Positions 34,351-43,838 of a DNA stretch of 64,000 bases are shown piece after piece. This stretch comes from Desulfonatronovibrio magnus (GTDB lineage Bacteria > Desulfobacterota > Desulfovibrionia > Desulfovibrionales > Desulfonatronovibrionaceae), in contig NZ_KN882175.1 in assembly GCF_000934755.1 (NCBI RefSeq), positions 148,456-212,455 on the forward strand, read 5' to 3'. Below the pieces are notes generated by a model, which ran no database searches, was not told the origin of the DNA, and was given only the letters and a program-made list of their open reading frames with translations. Each line of letters starts with the position of its first letter. Position 1 is the first letter of the stretch. A program made the translations under genes and the position numbers.

Positions 34351-35781
34351 CTATAATAGAGGACTGAATATCTTGACCACTCCTTCAACCATTCTTTTTG
34401 GAAGAGGCCGTCTCAACCAGGCCTCAGGTCTTATGGCAGTAGCATGCCCTTTGTAGCAATTCTGCAGCATTCTGAGATTGTAAATAAATTCCGGTTCAAA
34501 AATAAAGGTAACCAGTTCAATATTAAGATAAAAAGATCGAATATCAAAATTGGCGGAACCCACCATTGCCATATCATCATCCACTGTCATTATTTTGCTA
34601 TGAAGCATACCTTCGTTGAACAGGTACACATTACATCCATTCCTGAGAGCCACACCGCAATAATAGGCGCTTGCCTGGTCCACCAGAAGGTGATCGCTGC
34701 GATCAGGTACAATGATATCTACCCTTACTCCCCTTGCTGAAGCAAGCCGCAGAGCTGTTATCAAACCTTCACTGGGAATAAAGTATGGAGAGGCAATGGA
34801 TATTCTGGTTCTTGCAGACTGAATCGATTGGATCAATATATCCTGGAACCCTTCTGTTGGCTGGTCTGGACCGGTGGGCACCACCTGTATAGCGGCACTT
34901 CCGTCTCTCGAAGCACCTGGATAAAGATCTGGAAAATCAAGAACCTGATCTGTTTCATAATACCAGTCTTCTACAAATACAGCCTGAAGCTGCCTCGCTG
35001 AAGGACCTTTAATCCTGACCATTACATCATGCCATTCTCCGGCCTTTTTATGACCAAAGTCAGAATTTACTATATTTTGTGATCCTGTGTATCCAGTCTG
35101 TCCATCGATAATAGCCAGCTTACGGTGATTCCTGATATCCAGTCTGGAAAGCCTGAGTCTTAATGGATTGGCGGGTAAGGCTGGATAGACCTCTACTCCC
35201 TTGCTGCTCATCCATCGCCCAAGTTGAGAAAACATTCCTCTCGAGCCGACAGCATCTGCCAGAACCCGACATTCTACACCTCTTTTTCTGGCATCAACCA
35301 AGGCTTGTGCTACTTTTTTCCCAGTTTCATCATTTCTGAATATATAAAACAGGAGGTGGACATGAGAACAGGCCTTGCTGATATCCAGCACAAGATGTTC
35401 AATAAAATCATCAGTATTAGCAATAAGCAATACCTGGTTTCCGCCAAGCAATGGAAGACCACCGTGTCTCTCGGCCAGATTAACAAGCACCCGGTAATCA
35501 TCATTCACCTGGCAGCCAAGATAATTGGGACATTCGAGATATTGAGAATTAATCCTGTGAAAATCCTGATGACTTTTAAGTCTGCGACTGAGCCGAGGCC
35601 TGCTCAAACCATACTCACCCACCAGCAGATACATGATAAGTCCGAACCAGGGAGCCAGAAAAATAACTGCCACCCAGGCCAGGCTTGTGGTGGGGTCATC
35701 CTTACGCATTCCAATAACAGGAATCATACAGATTCTGATAACCCAGCCACCCAGTATCCAGAATAATGAATCAAAAATCAT
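34351..35781 (-). CDS. cls: Cardiolipin synthase
   Basis: 476 aa, membrane phospholipase-D-type enzyme that joins two phosphatidylglycerols to cardiolipin. N-terminus has two membrane spans (about 3-25, 34-55; PLDc_N). Two HKD motifs: NHRKLAIIDGQTGYTGSQN near residue 227, and LHSKIMTVDDDMAMVGSANFD near 403, both with H-x-K-x4-D. Length fits bacterial Cls (about 480 aa). Single-gene unit on the minus strand. Confidence 0.95.
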   Translation of the reverse strand: MIFDSLFWILGGWVIRICMIPVIGMRKDDPTTSLAWVAVIFLAPWFGLIMYLLVGEYGLSRPRLSRRLKSHQDFHRINSQYLECPNYLGCQVNDDYRVLVNLAERHGGLPLLGGNQVLLIANTDDFIEHLVLDISKACSHVHLLFYIFRNDETGKKVAQALVDARKRGVECRVLADAVGSRGMFSQLGRWMSSKGVEVYPALPANPLRLRLSRLDIRNHRKLAIIDGQTGYTGSQNIVNSDFGHKKAGEWHDVMVRIKGPSARQLQAVFVEDWYYETDQVLDFPDLYPGASRDGSAAIQVVPTGPDQPTEGFQDILIQSIQSARTRISIASPYFIPSEGLITALRLASARGVRVDIIVPDRSDHLLVDQASAYYCGVALRNGCNVYLFNEGMLHSKIMTVDDDMAMVGSANFDIRSFYLNIELVTFIFEPEFIYNLRMLQNCYKGHATAIRPEAWLRRPLPKRMVEGVVKIFSPLL

Positions 35782-36019
35782 ATTTTGTCTGATGAGGTAT
35801 AATTTATGTTTTCCAAGCTTGAAATAACGACTCAGACGATAAATAGTTGGTTTTTAATCCATAAACAAGTGATTTCTTAACCTCTCCAAGGGCAAATTCT
35901 GCCAGAATCCAATGCAGCATCAATGTTATAAATTATTCCTCGCGGGGATTGTCCCAATTTCCGTAGAAGTTGCTCACCTGGGGGCCTGAGACCAAAACTG
36001 TGAGTAAGTTAAAATAGCC

Positions 36020-36234
36020 TTACCCCTCGTTCCCAGGCTCCAGCCTGGGGAAGTTTAGTTATTGAGGCTCCAGCCCTTCTTCAAAGTGTGGCTGGAGACA
36101 CAAAAAAGAGGTATTCCCAGGCTGGAGCTTTGGAACAAGAAAAAACCTGGATTCCGGCTTTCGCCGGAATGACGGTAAAGAGTAAAAACTTGCTTTAACC
36201 GTCACCCCGGACTTGATCCGGGGTCCAGTTTTTT
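36020..36234. repeat. Repeat F7 and F6 tract
   Basis: F7: CTCGTTCCCAGGCTCCAGCCTGGG, then GGCTCCAGCCCTTCTTCAAA and TGGCTGGAGACACAAAAAAGAGGT (also at 52810-52900 and, inverted, at 62625-62710). F6: CCTGGATTCCGGCTTTCGCC at 36146 and CCGGACTTGATCCGGGGTCC near 36207, repeated at 40780-40860 in the 5' end of an open frame. This begins the gene-free tract 35782-36889; before it, 35868-35960 has an F1 core fragment. Confidence 0.8.
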
Positions 36235-36235
36235 T

Positions 36236-36795
36236 TAAAGTTACTTGTAAGCTCCTCACGCGGGCGGCCCGAGACCGAACTTGTGAGTAACTTGAAATAG
36301 CCTTAACGCGTTAGAGATTGCCCGCTCGAAGACTCGCTCGCAATGACACCTGAGCTGTCAGGGATGTAGTTGCGCAAAACCTGTCACCCACGAGGGAGCC
36401 TGAGCGACCGAAGCAATCTGTATGGTAAAACCATAATATTCTGAATTTATTACTAATTTGGTTTTAGTTACTTGTAAGCTCCTCACCTGGGCGGACCAGG
36501 ACCAAACGTGTGAGTAACTTTACGAGTCTGTCACTTTTCTGGAAATTGGGACAGTCCCCGCGAGGTACTTTAAAAAAGATTGATGCTGCATTGGTTCCTG
36601 GAAGAAATTTGCTTAAATGATAAAATTTACACAGCGAGGGACAGTCCCGGTGCCAGGCGTAAAGCTCTCATCTTTGACGGAACTTTTCTGGTAATTGAGA
36701 ATCAATCATATGTAAAAATCTTAAAATTGTGAAAATTATAAACGTCTGATTTTGTTGGTAATTTGGTTTTAGTTACTTAGAAGGGACTGGCAGTC
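36236..36795 (-). repeat. Composite repeat REP + F5 + REP + F1 (inverse orientation)
   Basis: Reverse of the 20857-21424 order: REP end 36240-36290, F5 36295-36440 (GCCCGCTCGAAGACTCGCTCGC, GCAATCTGTATGGTAAAACC), REP 36468-36525, F1 core 36540-36790 with GGGACAGTCCCCGCGAGGTAC and CACAGCGAGGGACAGTCCC. The last 80 bp to 36860 hold an AGGGACTGGCAGTCC...AACCAGTCCCC hairpin remnant that resembles F3. Confidence 0.85.
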
Positions 36796-36889
36796 CAGTT
36801 ATATTTTTCAACTATATGAAACTTATTGAAAAAACTCCAAGAGAACCAGTCCCCATCAACAAATAAAGAAGATATGCCTTATGCTGAAA

Positions 36890-37669
36890 TCAGCTATCAA
36901 GGGCCTCAATGATACTCTGTGCTACTTTACGGCCAGACATAAGCATTCCGCCAAATATCGGCCCCATGCGAAATGATCCGAATGTGGCATTGGCAGACAT
37001 GCCGCAGACATAAACCCCTGGAAAAGCCTCTTTTGTATTTTCCAGGGTGCTTTGCTCTGCTTTTTCCGCCCACATGGACTTTTCGCCTTCAAGAGCCCCG
37101 GATGGGGTATGAAGCTGGGCGTCAATCTTTCTTTGAATCACCTGCATGACCTCTACAGGATGACCTGTTGACTCAACCATATACTTTGTTCTAACAGTCA
37201 ATGGATCCACATGCAGCCCTGCACTGTCCACCGCAGACCAGTTAATAACCAGCCCTGTTACCCGATTCTCTCTAATCATAACATCTTCAACTGATACCAG
37301 ATTAAAAAAGTTTGCTCCAGCCTGGCAGGCCTTAGAGCCAATGGTGCAGACCGCCTCAACTGAATCAGCAGTAAAGTATCCCTGCTCGTACTGCTTTGAT
37401 CTTACACCAAGTTCATCTAGAATGTTTTTGGCCTCTTCCTGAATAACAATCTCATTAAACATCATGCCGCCACCCCACATTCCACCTCCAATGGATAACT
37501 TTCGCTCAAAAACAGCTGTTTTCTTACCTGCCTTAGCCAGGTAATAGGCTGCAACCATTCCTGAAGGGCCTGCCCCGCAAATGGCCACGTCCAACTCCAG
37601 ACAATCCACAAGCTTTTTGGTGTAAGTGTCAATAATTGCTTTGGAAATCACAATCTCATCAAGTGCCAT
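36890..37669 (-). CDS. thi4: Sulfide-dependent thiazole synthase Thi4
   Basis: 259 aa. Makes ADP-thiazole, the thiazole half of thiamine, from NAD+, glycine and a sulfur donor. Seen: [20 protein letters not shown] (Rossmann), [21 protein letters not shown] (family signature), the region [20 protein letters not shown], and the C-terminal [21 protein letters not shown]. The position of the yeast sacrificial Cys is His in GLHVDPLT, as in methanogen enzymes that use free sulfide catalytically. The upstream TTG was rejected; GGAGG lies five bases before the ATG at 37669. It sits under a TPP riboswitch and terminator. Confidence 0.93.
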   Translation of the reverse strand: MALDEIVISKAIIDTYTKKLVDCLELDVAICGAGPSGMVAAYYLAKAGKKTAVFERKLSIGGGMWGGGMMFNEIVIQEEAKNILDELGVRSKQYEQGYFTADSVEAVCTIGSKACQAGANFFNLVSVEDVMIRENRVTGLVINWSAVDSAGLHVDPLTVRTKYMVESTGHPVEVMQVIQRKIDAQLHTPSGALEGEKSMWAEKAEQSTLENTKEAFPGVYVCGMSANATFGSFRMGPIFGGMLMSGRKVAQSIIEALDS

Positions 37670-37697
37670 TTCATCCTCCAACAGTTAATTTTTAACC

Positions 37698-37734
37698 AAA
37701 AAAAAGGGCTGTCTTCCCCAATGGAAAACAGCCC
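37698..37734 (-). terminator. Riboswitch-controlled terminator before thi4
   Basis: Minus-strand stem GGGCTGT / ACAGCCC (37728-37734 with 37706-37712) followed by eight T. It is located after the TPP aptamer and 29 bp before the thi4 start codon, as expected for transcriptional attenuation by thiamine pyrophosphate. Confidence 0.9.
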
Positions 37735-37784
37735 TGAAAAATCATGATTCGGTAATATATCAACCTGCATCATTATCTATGAAT

Positions 37785-37882
37785 CAGTGCCACTTTCCTA
37801 CGCCGGTATTAACCGGATCAGGTTCCAGGGGTCTTCCGGCAAATCCGGAATCTCAGGAAAAAACCTCCCCCAGTGACTAAAC
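37785..37882 (-). promoter_or_regulatory. TPP (THI element) riboswitch
   Basis: Minus strand shows the conserved TPP aptamer words in order: CACTGGGGGAGG, CCTGAGATTCCGG, GACCCCTGGAACCTGATC and GGTTAATACCGGCGTAGGAA, closing with GTGGCACTG. It precedes thi4 and its terminator. Predicted to turn off thi4 when TPP is plentiful. Confidence 0.95.
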
Positions 37883-37961
37883 TACATGCCCCTTAAAGCG
37901 GGCGAATTAAAAGAACTTAAGAGTATCTGATGAAACCCCAAGTGTGGAGAGCAGATACAAC

Positions 37962-39194
37962 TTAATCAATCAAGTCAATTATTTTTACAAAGAAAGAAGC
38001 TGACAGTCCTGCTGCTTCAGCTTTGATTTGCTTATCAGTTAAATCATCAACAGATAATTTAAGTAACACTCTACCATCTTCGTCAGTAGTAATCAACCCC
38101 TTATCCAAAAGGTCGCCATCAATATAAAAAAATACAGGCACGCCGACAACCGAAGTACCATCTTCACCTGACATTATAACCTGAACAGCATCTTCTAAGT
38201 GCTCCATTCGAATTGATGAGACTATGTAAGAAGTACCTCCAACTTGATCTGATGTAGTTGTTATGGATCTCGTGAGTGTTGTCCTCACAACATCAAGAGT
38301 AGCACTTACAGTTCCAGAAGAAGCAGTTACCCTTGCGGTATTTACTTCAGGTGGCAGAGTAAAGCTGACTTCAACTACTCCGTTTTGATTTGTAGTAGCT
38401 GAGCTTTCAATCTCTCCGGCAGTAATAACAAAATCAAGCTCAGCATCAGGCACAGGCATATCAAGAGCATTCAAAGCAGTTGCCCTTATGTCCCATCCAA
38501 ACTGCTCCAGCCTGATGCGACTCACGCCGTAGCCAACTGTAATGGTGACAGTAGCTCTGGCTCCACTGGCAAAAGATACTTCAACAACATCAATCCCAGG
38601 CTCTGATCCGGCAATATATATGGCGCGAGCCTCATCATTGCCATCAAGGCGCTCATCAATCACATCCAAGTAGGCACCGGAATTGTTGGTTCGAAATGAG
38701 AAATTTACAGCCTCAGGAAAATCAGGGGGAAAATCATATTGAGCACTGGCCACCAGCTCAGTTCTTGCTGAAGGTAAAAGTACTGTAGATTCTGCTGTCA
38801 AAGAAACAGAAGTTACCGGGTGTCCGACAGTTATGGTGACAATAGCTTTAGCGCCACTCTCAAAAGAAACCTCAACAACATCGATACCCGGGTTGTCTCC
38901 AGCAATGTAAACCGCTCTGGCTTGCAGGTTTCCATCCAAACGCCTGTCTATGACGTCAAGACTGGCTCCTGAGTTGTTTGTCCTGAATGAAAATTTTACT
39001 CTATCCCAATAAGGATCACTTTCAGGCAGTGCCTGCACTTCAGTAGCGATAAGCATGGCCCTTTCACCTGGAGCAAGCTGAGTTCTGTCAGCTTCCAAAG
39101 AAACTGCAGTGACAGAACTGCCGCCTCCGCCACAAGACATTAGCATCAAGCCAAATATAACTATCGTAACAAAGCCAAAATAATACCTGGACAT
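37962..39194 (-). CDS. Lipoprotein with two duplicated Ig-like domains
   Basis: 410 aa. Signal with lipobox GLMLMSC, then polyGly GGGGSS. Two near-identical domains of about 100 aa each (about 27-125 and 126-220) share FSFRTNNSGA, LDVID-RLDGN, AR-IYIAG and PGIDVVEVSF-SGA-A-VTITVG. The rest is Big_1-like: TTNQNGVVEVSFTLPPE and ITTDEDGRVLLKLSVDDLTDKQI. A surface or adhesin-like role is inferred. The neighbour at 39295 is another secreted repeat protein, 100 bp upstream on the same strand. The high identity of the two domains points to a recent duplication. Confidence 0.85.
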   Translation of the reverse strand: MSRYYFGFVTIVIFGLMLMSCGGGGSSVTAVSLEADRTQLAPGERAMLIATEVQALPESDPYWDRVKFSFRTNNSGASLDVIDRRLDGNLQARAVYIAGDNPGIDVVEVSFESGAKAIVTITVGHPVTSVSLTAESTVLLPSARTELVASAQYDFPPDFPEAVNFSFRTNNSGAYLDVIDERLDGNDEARAIYIAGSEPGIDVVEVSFASGARATVTITVGYGVSRIRLEQFGWDIRATALNALDMPVPDAELDFVITAGEIESSATTNQNGVVEVSFTLPPEVNTARVTASSGTVSATLDVVRTTLTRSITTTSDQVGGTSYIVSSIRMEHLEDAVQVIMSGEDGTSVVGVPVFFYIDGDLLDKGLITTDEDGRVLLKLSVDDLTDKQIKAEAAGLSASFFVKIIDLID

Positions 39195-39294
39195 CAGTTA
39201 TCTCCTGAGAATTAATTTAAAGATATCAATCAATTATTTAAGAGTTTTAAGCATTTGTAAACAAATATGTTTAGACAATCAAATTCCAACTAAA

Positions 39295-40599
39295 TCAGAA
39301 GCCTGATTCTCTGGCGTGTGGTATCCAACTATCCTCAAGACCAAGGTCATGAATTACATCCTCAATCTGTGGTGCATAGTAATACAATCTTCCCCCTTTG
39401 GAACCAAGATAAGCATCTGAGTCCGGGTAATATCTAATATACCAGCCATCTGTTTGTTGAACATGCAAGTTGGACAGTGGCAAAAGAGCGGGATAAACAG
39501 ACTCCAGCCAGTTCATTATCCTCACACCTGGCTGAGGCGACTGGTAATAACCTGTCATATTTGATGGGGGGGCGCCCCTGTGAATAGAAACAGCCTTATT
39601 GCCAGGTGGCACCCAACCTGGAACAGGCTTAAATTCAACAGTATAAGTACCTTCGGGAAATCCTTTCTCCAAATCTCCACTATGAAGCCAAACATCTGTA
39701 CCAACCCTTCTCCATCTCGCTCCAAGAAAAGCAGCCGGAGCAGGCTCTATGAACACCCTTAAAGATCCTGTTTCAGTTGAAATCACATACCTCGCAGATT
39801 GGAAAGTGGTTGATCCTGCAGTAATTCTGACTGTAATATTTTCAGGTTTAATCCAGCCTGGTATGGCATTAAACTCCATGGTATAAATTCCAGGCCTGAG
39901 TCCAAAAATTGTAACCAAATCTTCATCGTACCAACCGCTTGGAAACTTTTCCAAGTCAGGAACGATGCCTGCCAGCCTCCACCCAGCGCCTGCCTCTCTT
40001 GCTTCAAGCGGCTCAAGAAAAACCTGTAAGTCCCCACCCTGCTGGTAAGTTACAGATAATACTATGGTCTCATCACCAATAATCGTCACAATCTGATTAG
40101 CAGGCCTTAACCATCCTGGAACCCTTGCAAACTCAATTACATGTTCACCTGCTTCAATATCTAATATCGTATCTCCACTACCGTACCATTGATCTGTACC
40201 AGTTATTCTCCATTGAGCTCCGGCATCCCTTGCTTCAAGGGGATTAATAATGACAGTAAGCCCTCCTGTTTGCTGAACATAGGTCACATTTAACCTTGCT
40301 GTCTCATCGCCCCGGATAGTTACATTTCTGGTTGGGGGGCTATCCCACCCATCTATATCCATGAATTCAACCTGATAGTCACCGGCAAGGAGGTTCGTTT
40401 CAGTATAACCACTTTCATTCCAATCAAGCTCGCCCACTCTTCTCCATTGGGCACCAGCATCTCTTACTGCCTCAGGTCCAATTGTTACCTGCAAGTTACC
40501 TGTCTGAGCAAAAGAGTTATCAGGCAACATAAAACCGTAAAACAAAAAAAGAACCGCCAGAATAAATGACAATGAAGATATTTTCATATTACTGCTCAT
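39295..40599 (-). CDS. Secreted protein with four PEGA-like repeats and a C-terminal YxRYYP-type domain
   Basis: 434 aa with a Sec signal (cleavage likely after NSFAQ). Four repeats of about 85-90 aa (about 33-115, 116-195, 196-283, 284-365), each with a DAGAQWR or AGAGWR word, a W..SG step, a Y-VEF strand and a GW..P turn, similar in spirit to PEGA domains. The final 75 residues (IMNWLESVYPALLPL, GWYIRYYPDSDAYLGSKGGRLYYYAP) resemble a C-terminal domain in secreted proteins of other Proteobacteria. A start at 40587 is also possible. Role unknown; probably cell-surface with the Ig-like lipoprotein. Confidence 0.82.
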   Translation of the reverse strand: MSSNMKISSLSFILAVLFLFYGFMLPDNSFAQTGNLQVTIGPEAVRDAGAQWRRVGELDWNESGYTETNLLAGDYQVEFMDIDGWDSPPTRNVTIRGDETARLNVTYVQQTGGLTVIINPLEARDAGAQWRITGTDQWYGSGDTILDIEAGEHVIEFARVPGWLRPANQIVTIIGDETIVLSVTYQQGGDLQVFLEPLEAREAGAGWRLAGIVPDLEKFPSGWYDEDLVTIFGLRPGIYTMEFNAIPGWIKPENITVRITAGSTTFQSARYVISTETGSLRVFIEPAPAAFLGARWRRVGTDVWLHSGDLEKGFPEGTYTVEFKPVPGWVPPGNKAVSIHRGAPPSNMTGYYQSPQPGVRIMNWLESVYPALLPLSNLHVQQTDGWYIRYYPDSDAYLGSKGGRLYYYAPQIEDVIHDLGLEDSWIPHARESGF

Positions 40600-40779
40600 C
40601 TTGAAATTTAAGATTAAAAGGTTACCCTTGTTTTAATGAGTTGAACTTTTTGATTATTTTTACTATTCAGCCAGTCTTGCAGAGTCCTGACGCCTGGTAT
40701 GAATATACAGACAAAAACTCTATCAACTATAAAATTGACGTAACTGTTCACAACATTGGCAATAAGACTATTAAAGCAA

Positions 40780-40860
40780 CCTGGATTCCGGCTTTCGCCG
40801 GAATGACGGAAAAGGGCAACTACCTGCTTAACCGTCACCCCGGACTTGATCCGGGGTCCA
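40780..40860 (+). repeat. Repeat F6 in the 5' region of the helicase frame
   Basis: Contains CTGGATTCCGGCTTTCGCCG and CCCCGGACTTGATCCGGGGT, as at 36146-36228. Read in the frame of the helicase it codes for WIPAFAGMT and RHPGLDPGS, peptides that betray an intergenic repeat rather than a protein domain. Confidence 0.85.
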
Positions 40861-40967
40861 TGTCTTTTTATTTGACCTTGCTGAACAGTTACAAATTGAC
40901 TTTCCCAGGCAACAGTGCCAAATATTTATCGAAATCGCAAACAAAAAATCAGCAGAAAAATTCATTA

Positions 40968-43646
40968 ATGCTTAATATCAGGCTCTCACCCGGCAAAAAA
41001 CTAATCCTTGATAACGCAACTGTAGAGGACGCTTCAGTAGAGAAGTTTTCCCTGGCCTTTGCCCGTGACTGGCGTGAGGGGATGTTCATGCTTGGCGTGA
41101 GAAAGGAACAAACCATATGGTCTGCTTCAGCGCGCTACTGGGCGGAGATTGCAACCCAGTATCTCACAAAACTCTGTCATCTGCCACCTTCTCATACCGA
41201 CTATCATATTTCCACTCCTGAAAATGAGCAGCTTATATCATGGGCTGAAAAAGCCCCTCCCATGCAGGGGGGAGAGTATTTATCCCCTGATGCTCTGGCA
41301 CATATCTGGAAAGAGCTTGGCAATTGGGGCACCCAGGCCATTAAATCATGCAACGGGCTGGAAAACTTTCTGGATAAGTATGCCCCTCATTGGAACAAGG
41401 TGGGCAGAGTTACATTTCATCTTGCGGAAAACAAAAGCAGCACCGAGCTTCCATTTGCATTCATGGCCAGCTTTTCCACTGGTATTGGTTCATCCGGACA
41501 GGTCAAGCATCTGCCTCTCGGCAAAGCTCTGGAACTTTATGCAGGCACAAAAAACAAGCCAGCCCTTATCAGACTTCTGGAGCCGGTCAGCAAGGCTTCC
41601 AAGCTTTGCAACTGGGTTAAAGACATGGTTGAAAACGCCAGTATTTACCGACCCATGGCCTGGTCTGCTAACCAGGCCTACAGGATGCTCAAATCAGTAG
41701 ACAGTTTAGAACAAAGCGGACTTATGGTTCGCCTGCCTGACTGGTGGAAAAAACGCCCCAGACCAACTGTCAATGCAGTCATAGGAGAAACAAAAAAAGG
41801 CATGTTTGGCATTGATGCCATGCTGGACTTTCGGGTGAAAGCAGCCCTTGGAGACCAGAATCTTTCCATGGAGGAACTCGAGGAGCTTATGTCGGGCGAT
41901 TCCGGTCTTATTTTGTTCAAGGGTCAATGGGTGGAAGTTGACAAGGAGCGCCTGCAACAGGCCTTAGATCACTGGAAAGACCTGGAAAAATCATCAACAG
42001 GCGGGGAAATATCATTTATTGAAGGCATGAGACTGCTGGCCGGCACAGGACCAAACCTGGCCCATGATGATGCAGACATGGAAGAAGATGTCTGGTCCAG
42101 AACCATTGCCGGACAGGGTTTGAAGGAAACCCTGTCCAGGTTGCGCAGTCCTGCACTTCTTTCGGAAAAACTTAGCATCAATGACATTAAAGCAGAGCTT
42201 AGACCTTACCAGCTTGAAGGAACAGCCTGGCTCAATTTTCTTACTGAGCTCGGGCTTGGAGCATGCCTGGCCGATGATATGGGCCTGGGTAAAACCCTGC
42301 AAGTCCTGGCCATGCTTGGTCATCAATCCGCCTTGGGTCATAATGAACCATCCCTGCTCATTGTGCCCGCTTCCCTGCTTGGAAACTGGCGTTCCGAAGC
42401 TCAAAAATTTGCTCCTGGGCTCAAGTTGCTCTTTTATCATCCTTCAGAAATCAGCAAAAAAGATATGCAGGATGTGGAGAAAAAGCCTGAAGTGTGTCTA
42501 AAGGGATACCACCTCATGGTCACAACCTATGCCATGGCATCGCGAAGTCCATGGCTCAAAGATTTCAAGTGGCGGGTTGTCATTCTTGATGAGGCCCAAG
42601 CCATAAAGAACCATGGCACCAAACAGACCAAATCCGTTAAAAAGATACCGGCCATGGCCAGAATCGCCCTGACCGGAACACCCATTGAAAATCGTCTCGG
42701 AGATCTGTGGTCACTTTTTGACTTTCTTAACCCCGGACTTCTGGGCAACGCCAAACAGTTTCAAAGATTTGTCAAATCTCTTGAGGAAGGAAACTCCAAA
42801 TCATTTGGACCACTTCGCAAACTGGTCAGTCCTTATATCTTAAGACGCCTGAAAACTGACAAATCAATTATTTCGGATCTGCCTGACAAGAGTGAAACAG
42901 TGCAGTACTGCACCCTGACCAAAGAGCAGGTCAAACATTATTCCAATGCTGTCAAGACGATGGAGAAGACCCTTAAGGACAAAGAATTTTCAGACCCCAT
43001 GGTCAGGCGCGGCATTGTCCTTCAGACTTTGATGCGACTCAAGCAGATCTGCAACCATCCAGGTCAGTTTCTTGGAGATGGGGACTACAGCCCGGAAAAA
43101 AGCGGAAAGTTTTCCAGGATCGCTGAAATTTGCCGGGAACTGGCCCAGCGTCAGGAAAAAGTATTGATCTTCACCCAGTTTAGAGAAATAATCTCCCACC
43201 TTTCAGAACATCTTGAGGAAATTTTTCAAAGACCAGGGCTTCAATTACATGGAGGCACTTCCATCAAAAAACGAAAGTCCATAGTCCAGGACTTTCAAAA
43301 AGATGAAGGCCCGCCTTTTTTTATTTTATCCCTCAAGGCAGGTGGTACTGGTTTAAACCTGACTGCAGCATCACACGTTATCCATTTTGACCGCTGGTGG
43401 AACCCTGCGGTTGAAAACCAGGCTACTGATCGAAGTTTTCGTATTGGTCAGAAAAAAAATGTACTGGTCCACAAGTTTGTGGTGTCAGGAACCATTGAAG
43501 AAAAAATTCATAAACTGATGAATGAGAAAAAAGAGCTGGCTGATACCATGCTTTCAGGTGCAGAAGAGATTAAGCTCACTGAACTGTCAGACAATGAACT
43601 TCTGGATCTGGTACAATTGGACATTTCCAAGGCTTCAATGGCTTGA
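40968..43646 (+). CDS. SNF2-family DEAD-like helicase with SNF2-associated N-terminal domain
   Basis: About 892 aa. N-terminal 430 residues form the SNF2-associated region (LEQSGLMVRLPDWWKKRPRPT as landmark), then the ATPase: RPYQLEGTAWLNFL (Q-like), ADDMGLGKTLQVLAML (Walker A), VVILDEAQAIKNH (DEAQ box), LTGTPIENRLGDLWSLFDFL, and the second lobe with SLKAGGTGLNLTAASHVIHFDRWWNP and QATDRSFRIGQ. The open frame extends to 40641, but that part reads through repeat F6; the ATG at 40968 opens protein-like sequence. Family members are dsDNA translocases of HelZ/RapA type. Paired with the SWIM gene downstream. Confidence 0.88.
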   Translation: MLNIRLSPGKKLILDNATVEDASVEKFSLAFARDWREGMFMLGVRKEQTIWSASARYWAEIATQYLTKLCHLPPSHTDYHISTPENEQLISWAEKAPPMQGGEYLSPDALAHIWKELGNWGTQAIKSCNGLENFLDKYAPHWNKVGRVTFHLAENKSSTELPFAFMASFSTGIGSSGQVKHLPLGKALELYAGTKNKPALIRLLEPVSKASKLCNWVKDMVENASIYRPMAWSANQAYRMLKSVDSLEQSGLMVRLPDWWKKRPRPTVNAVIGETKKGMFGIDAMLDFRVKAALGDQNLSMEELEELMSGDSGLILFKGQWVEVDKERLQQALDHWKDLEKSSTGGEISFIEGMRLLAGTGPNLAHDDADMEEDVWSRTIAGQGLKETLSRLRSPALLSEKLSINDIKAELRPYQLEGTAWLNFLTELGLGACLADDMGLGKTLQVLAMLGHQSALGHNEPSLLIVPASLLGNWRSEAQKFAPGLKLLFYHPSEISKKDMQDVEKKPEVCLKGYHLMVTTYAMASRSPWLKDFKWRVVILDEAQAIKNHGTKQTKSVKKIPAMARIALTGTPIENRLGDLWSLFDFLNPGLLGNAKQFQRFVKSLEEGNSKSFGPLRKLVSPYILRRLKTDKSIISDLPDKSETVQYCTLTKEQVKHYSNAVKTMEKTLKDKEFSDPMVRRGIVLQTLMRLKQICNHPGQFLGDGDYSPEKSGKFSRIAEICRELAQRQEKVLIFTQFREIISHLSEHLEEIFQRPGLQLHGGTSIKKRKSIVQDFQKDEGPPFFILSLKAGGTGLNLTAASHVIHFDRWWNPAVENQATDRSFRIGQKKNVLVHKFVVSGTIEEKIHKLMNEKKELADTMLSGAEEIKLTELSDNELLDLVQLDISKASMA

Positions 43647-43838
43647 TTTGAGAGTTCAGTGTTATCAGTTAATTGTTAATAGTAGAAGAAATAATGATCA
43701 TTATTTCAAGTGGTTAGGCCACATGCATGTCTGGGCAGCTAAATTTGAGAAAGGTGCACTGAATTCAAGGTATTGCACGATAACTTTTGGATGTTTAGAG
43801 GTTAAATTTCAGTTAAAAAATCATAAAGGGAGTATTTA

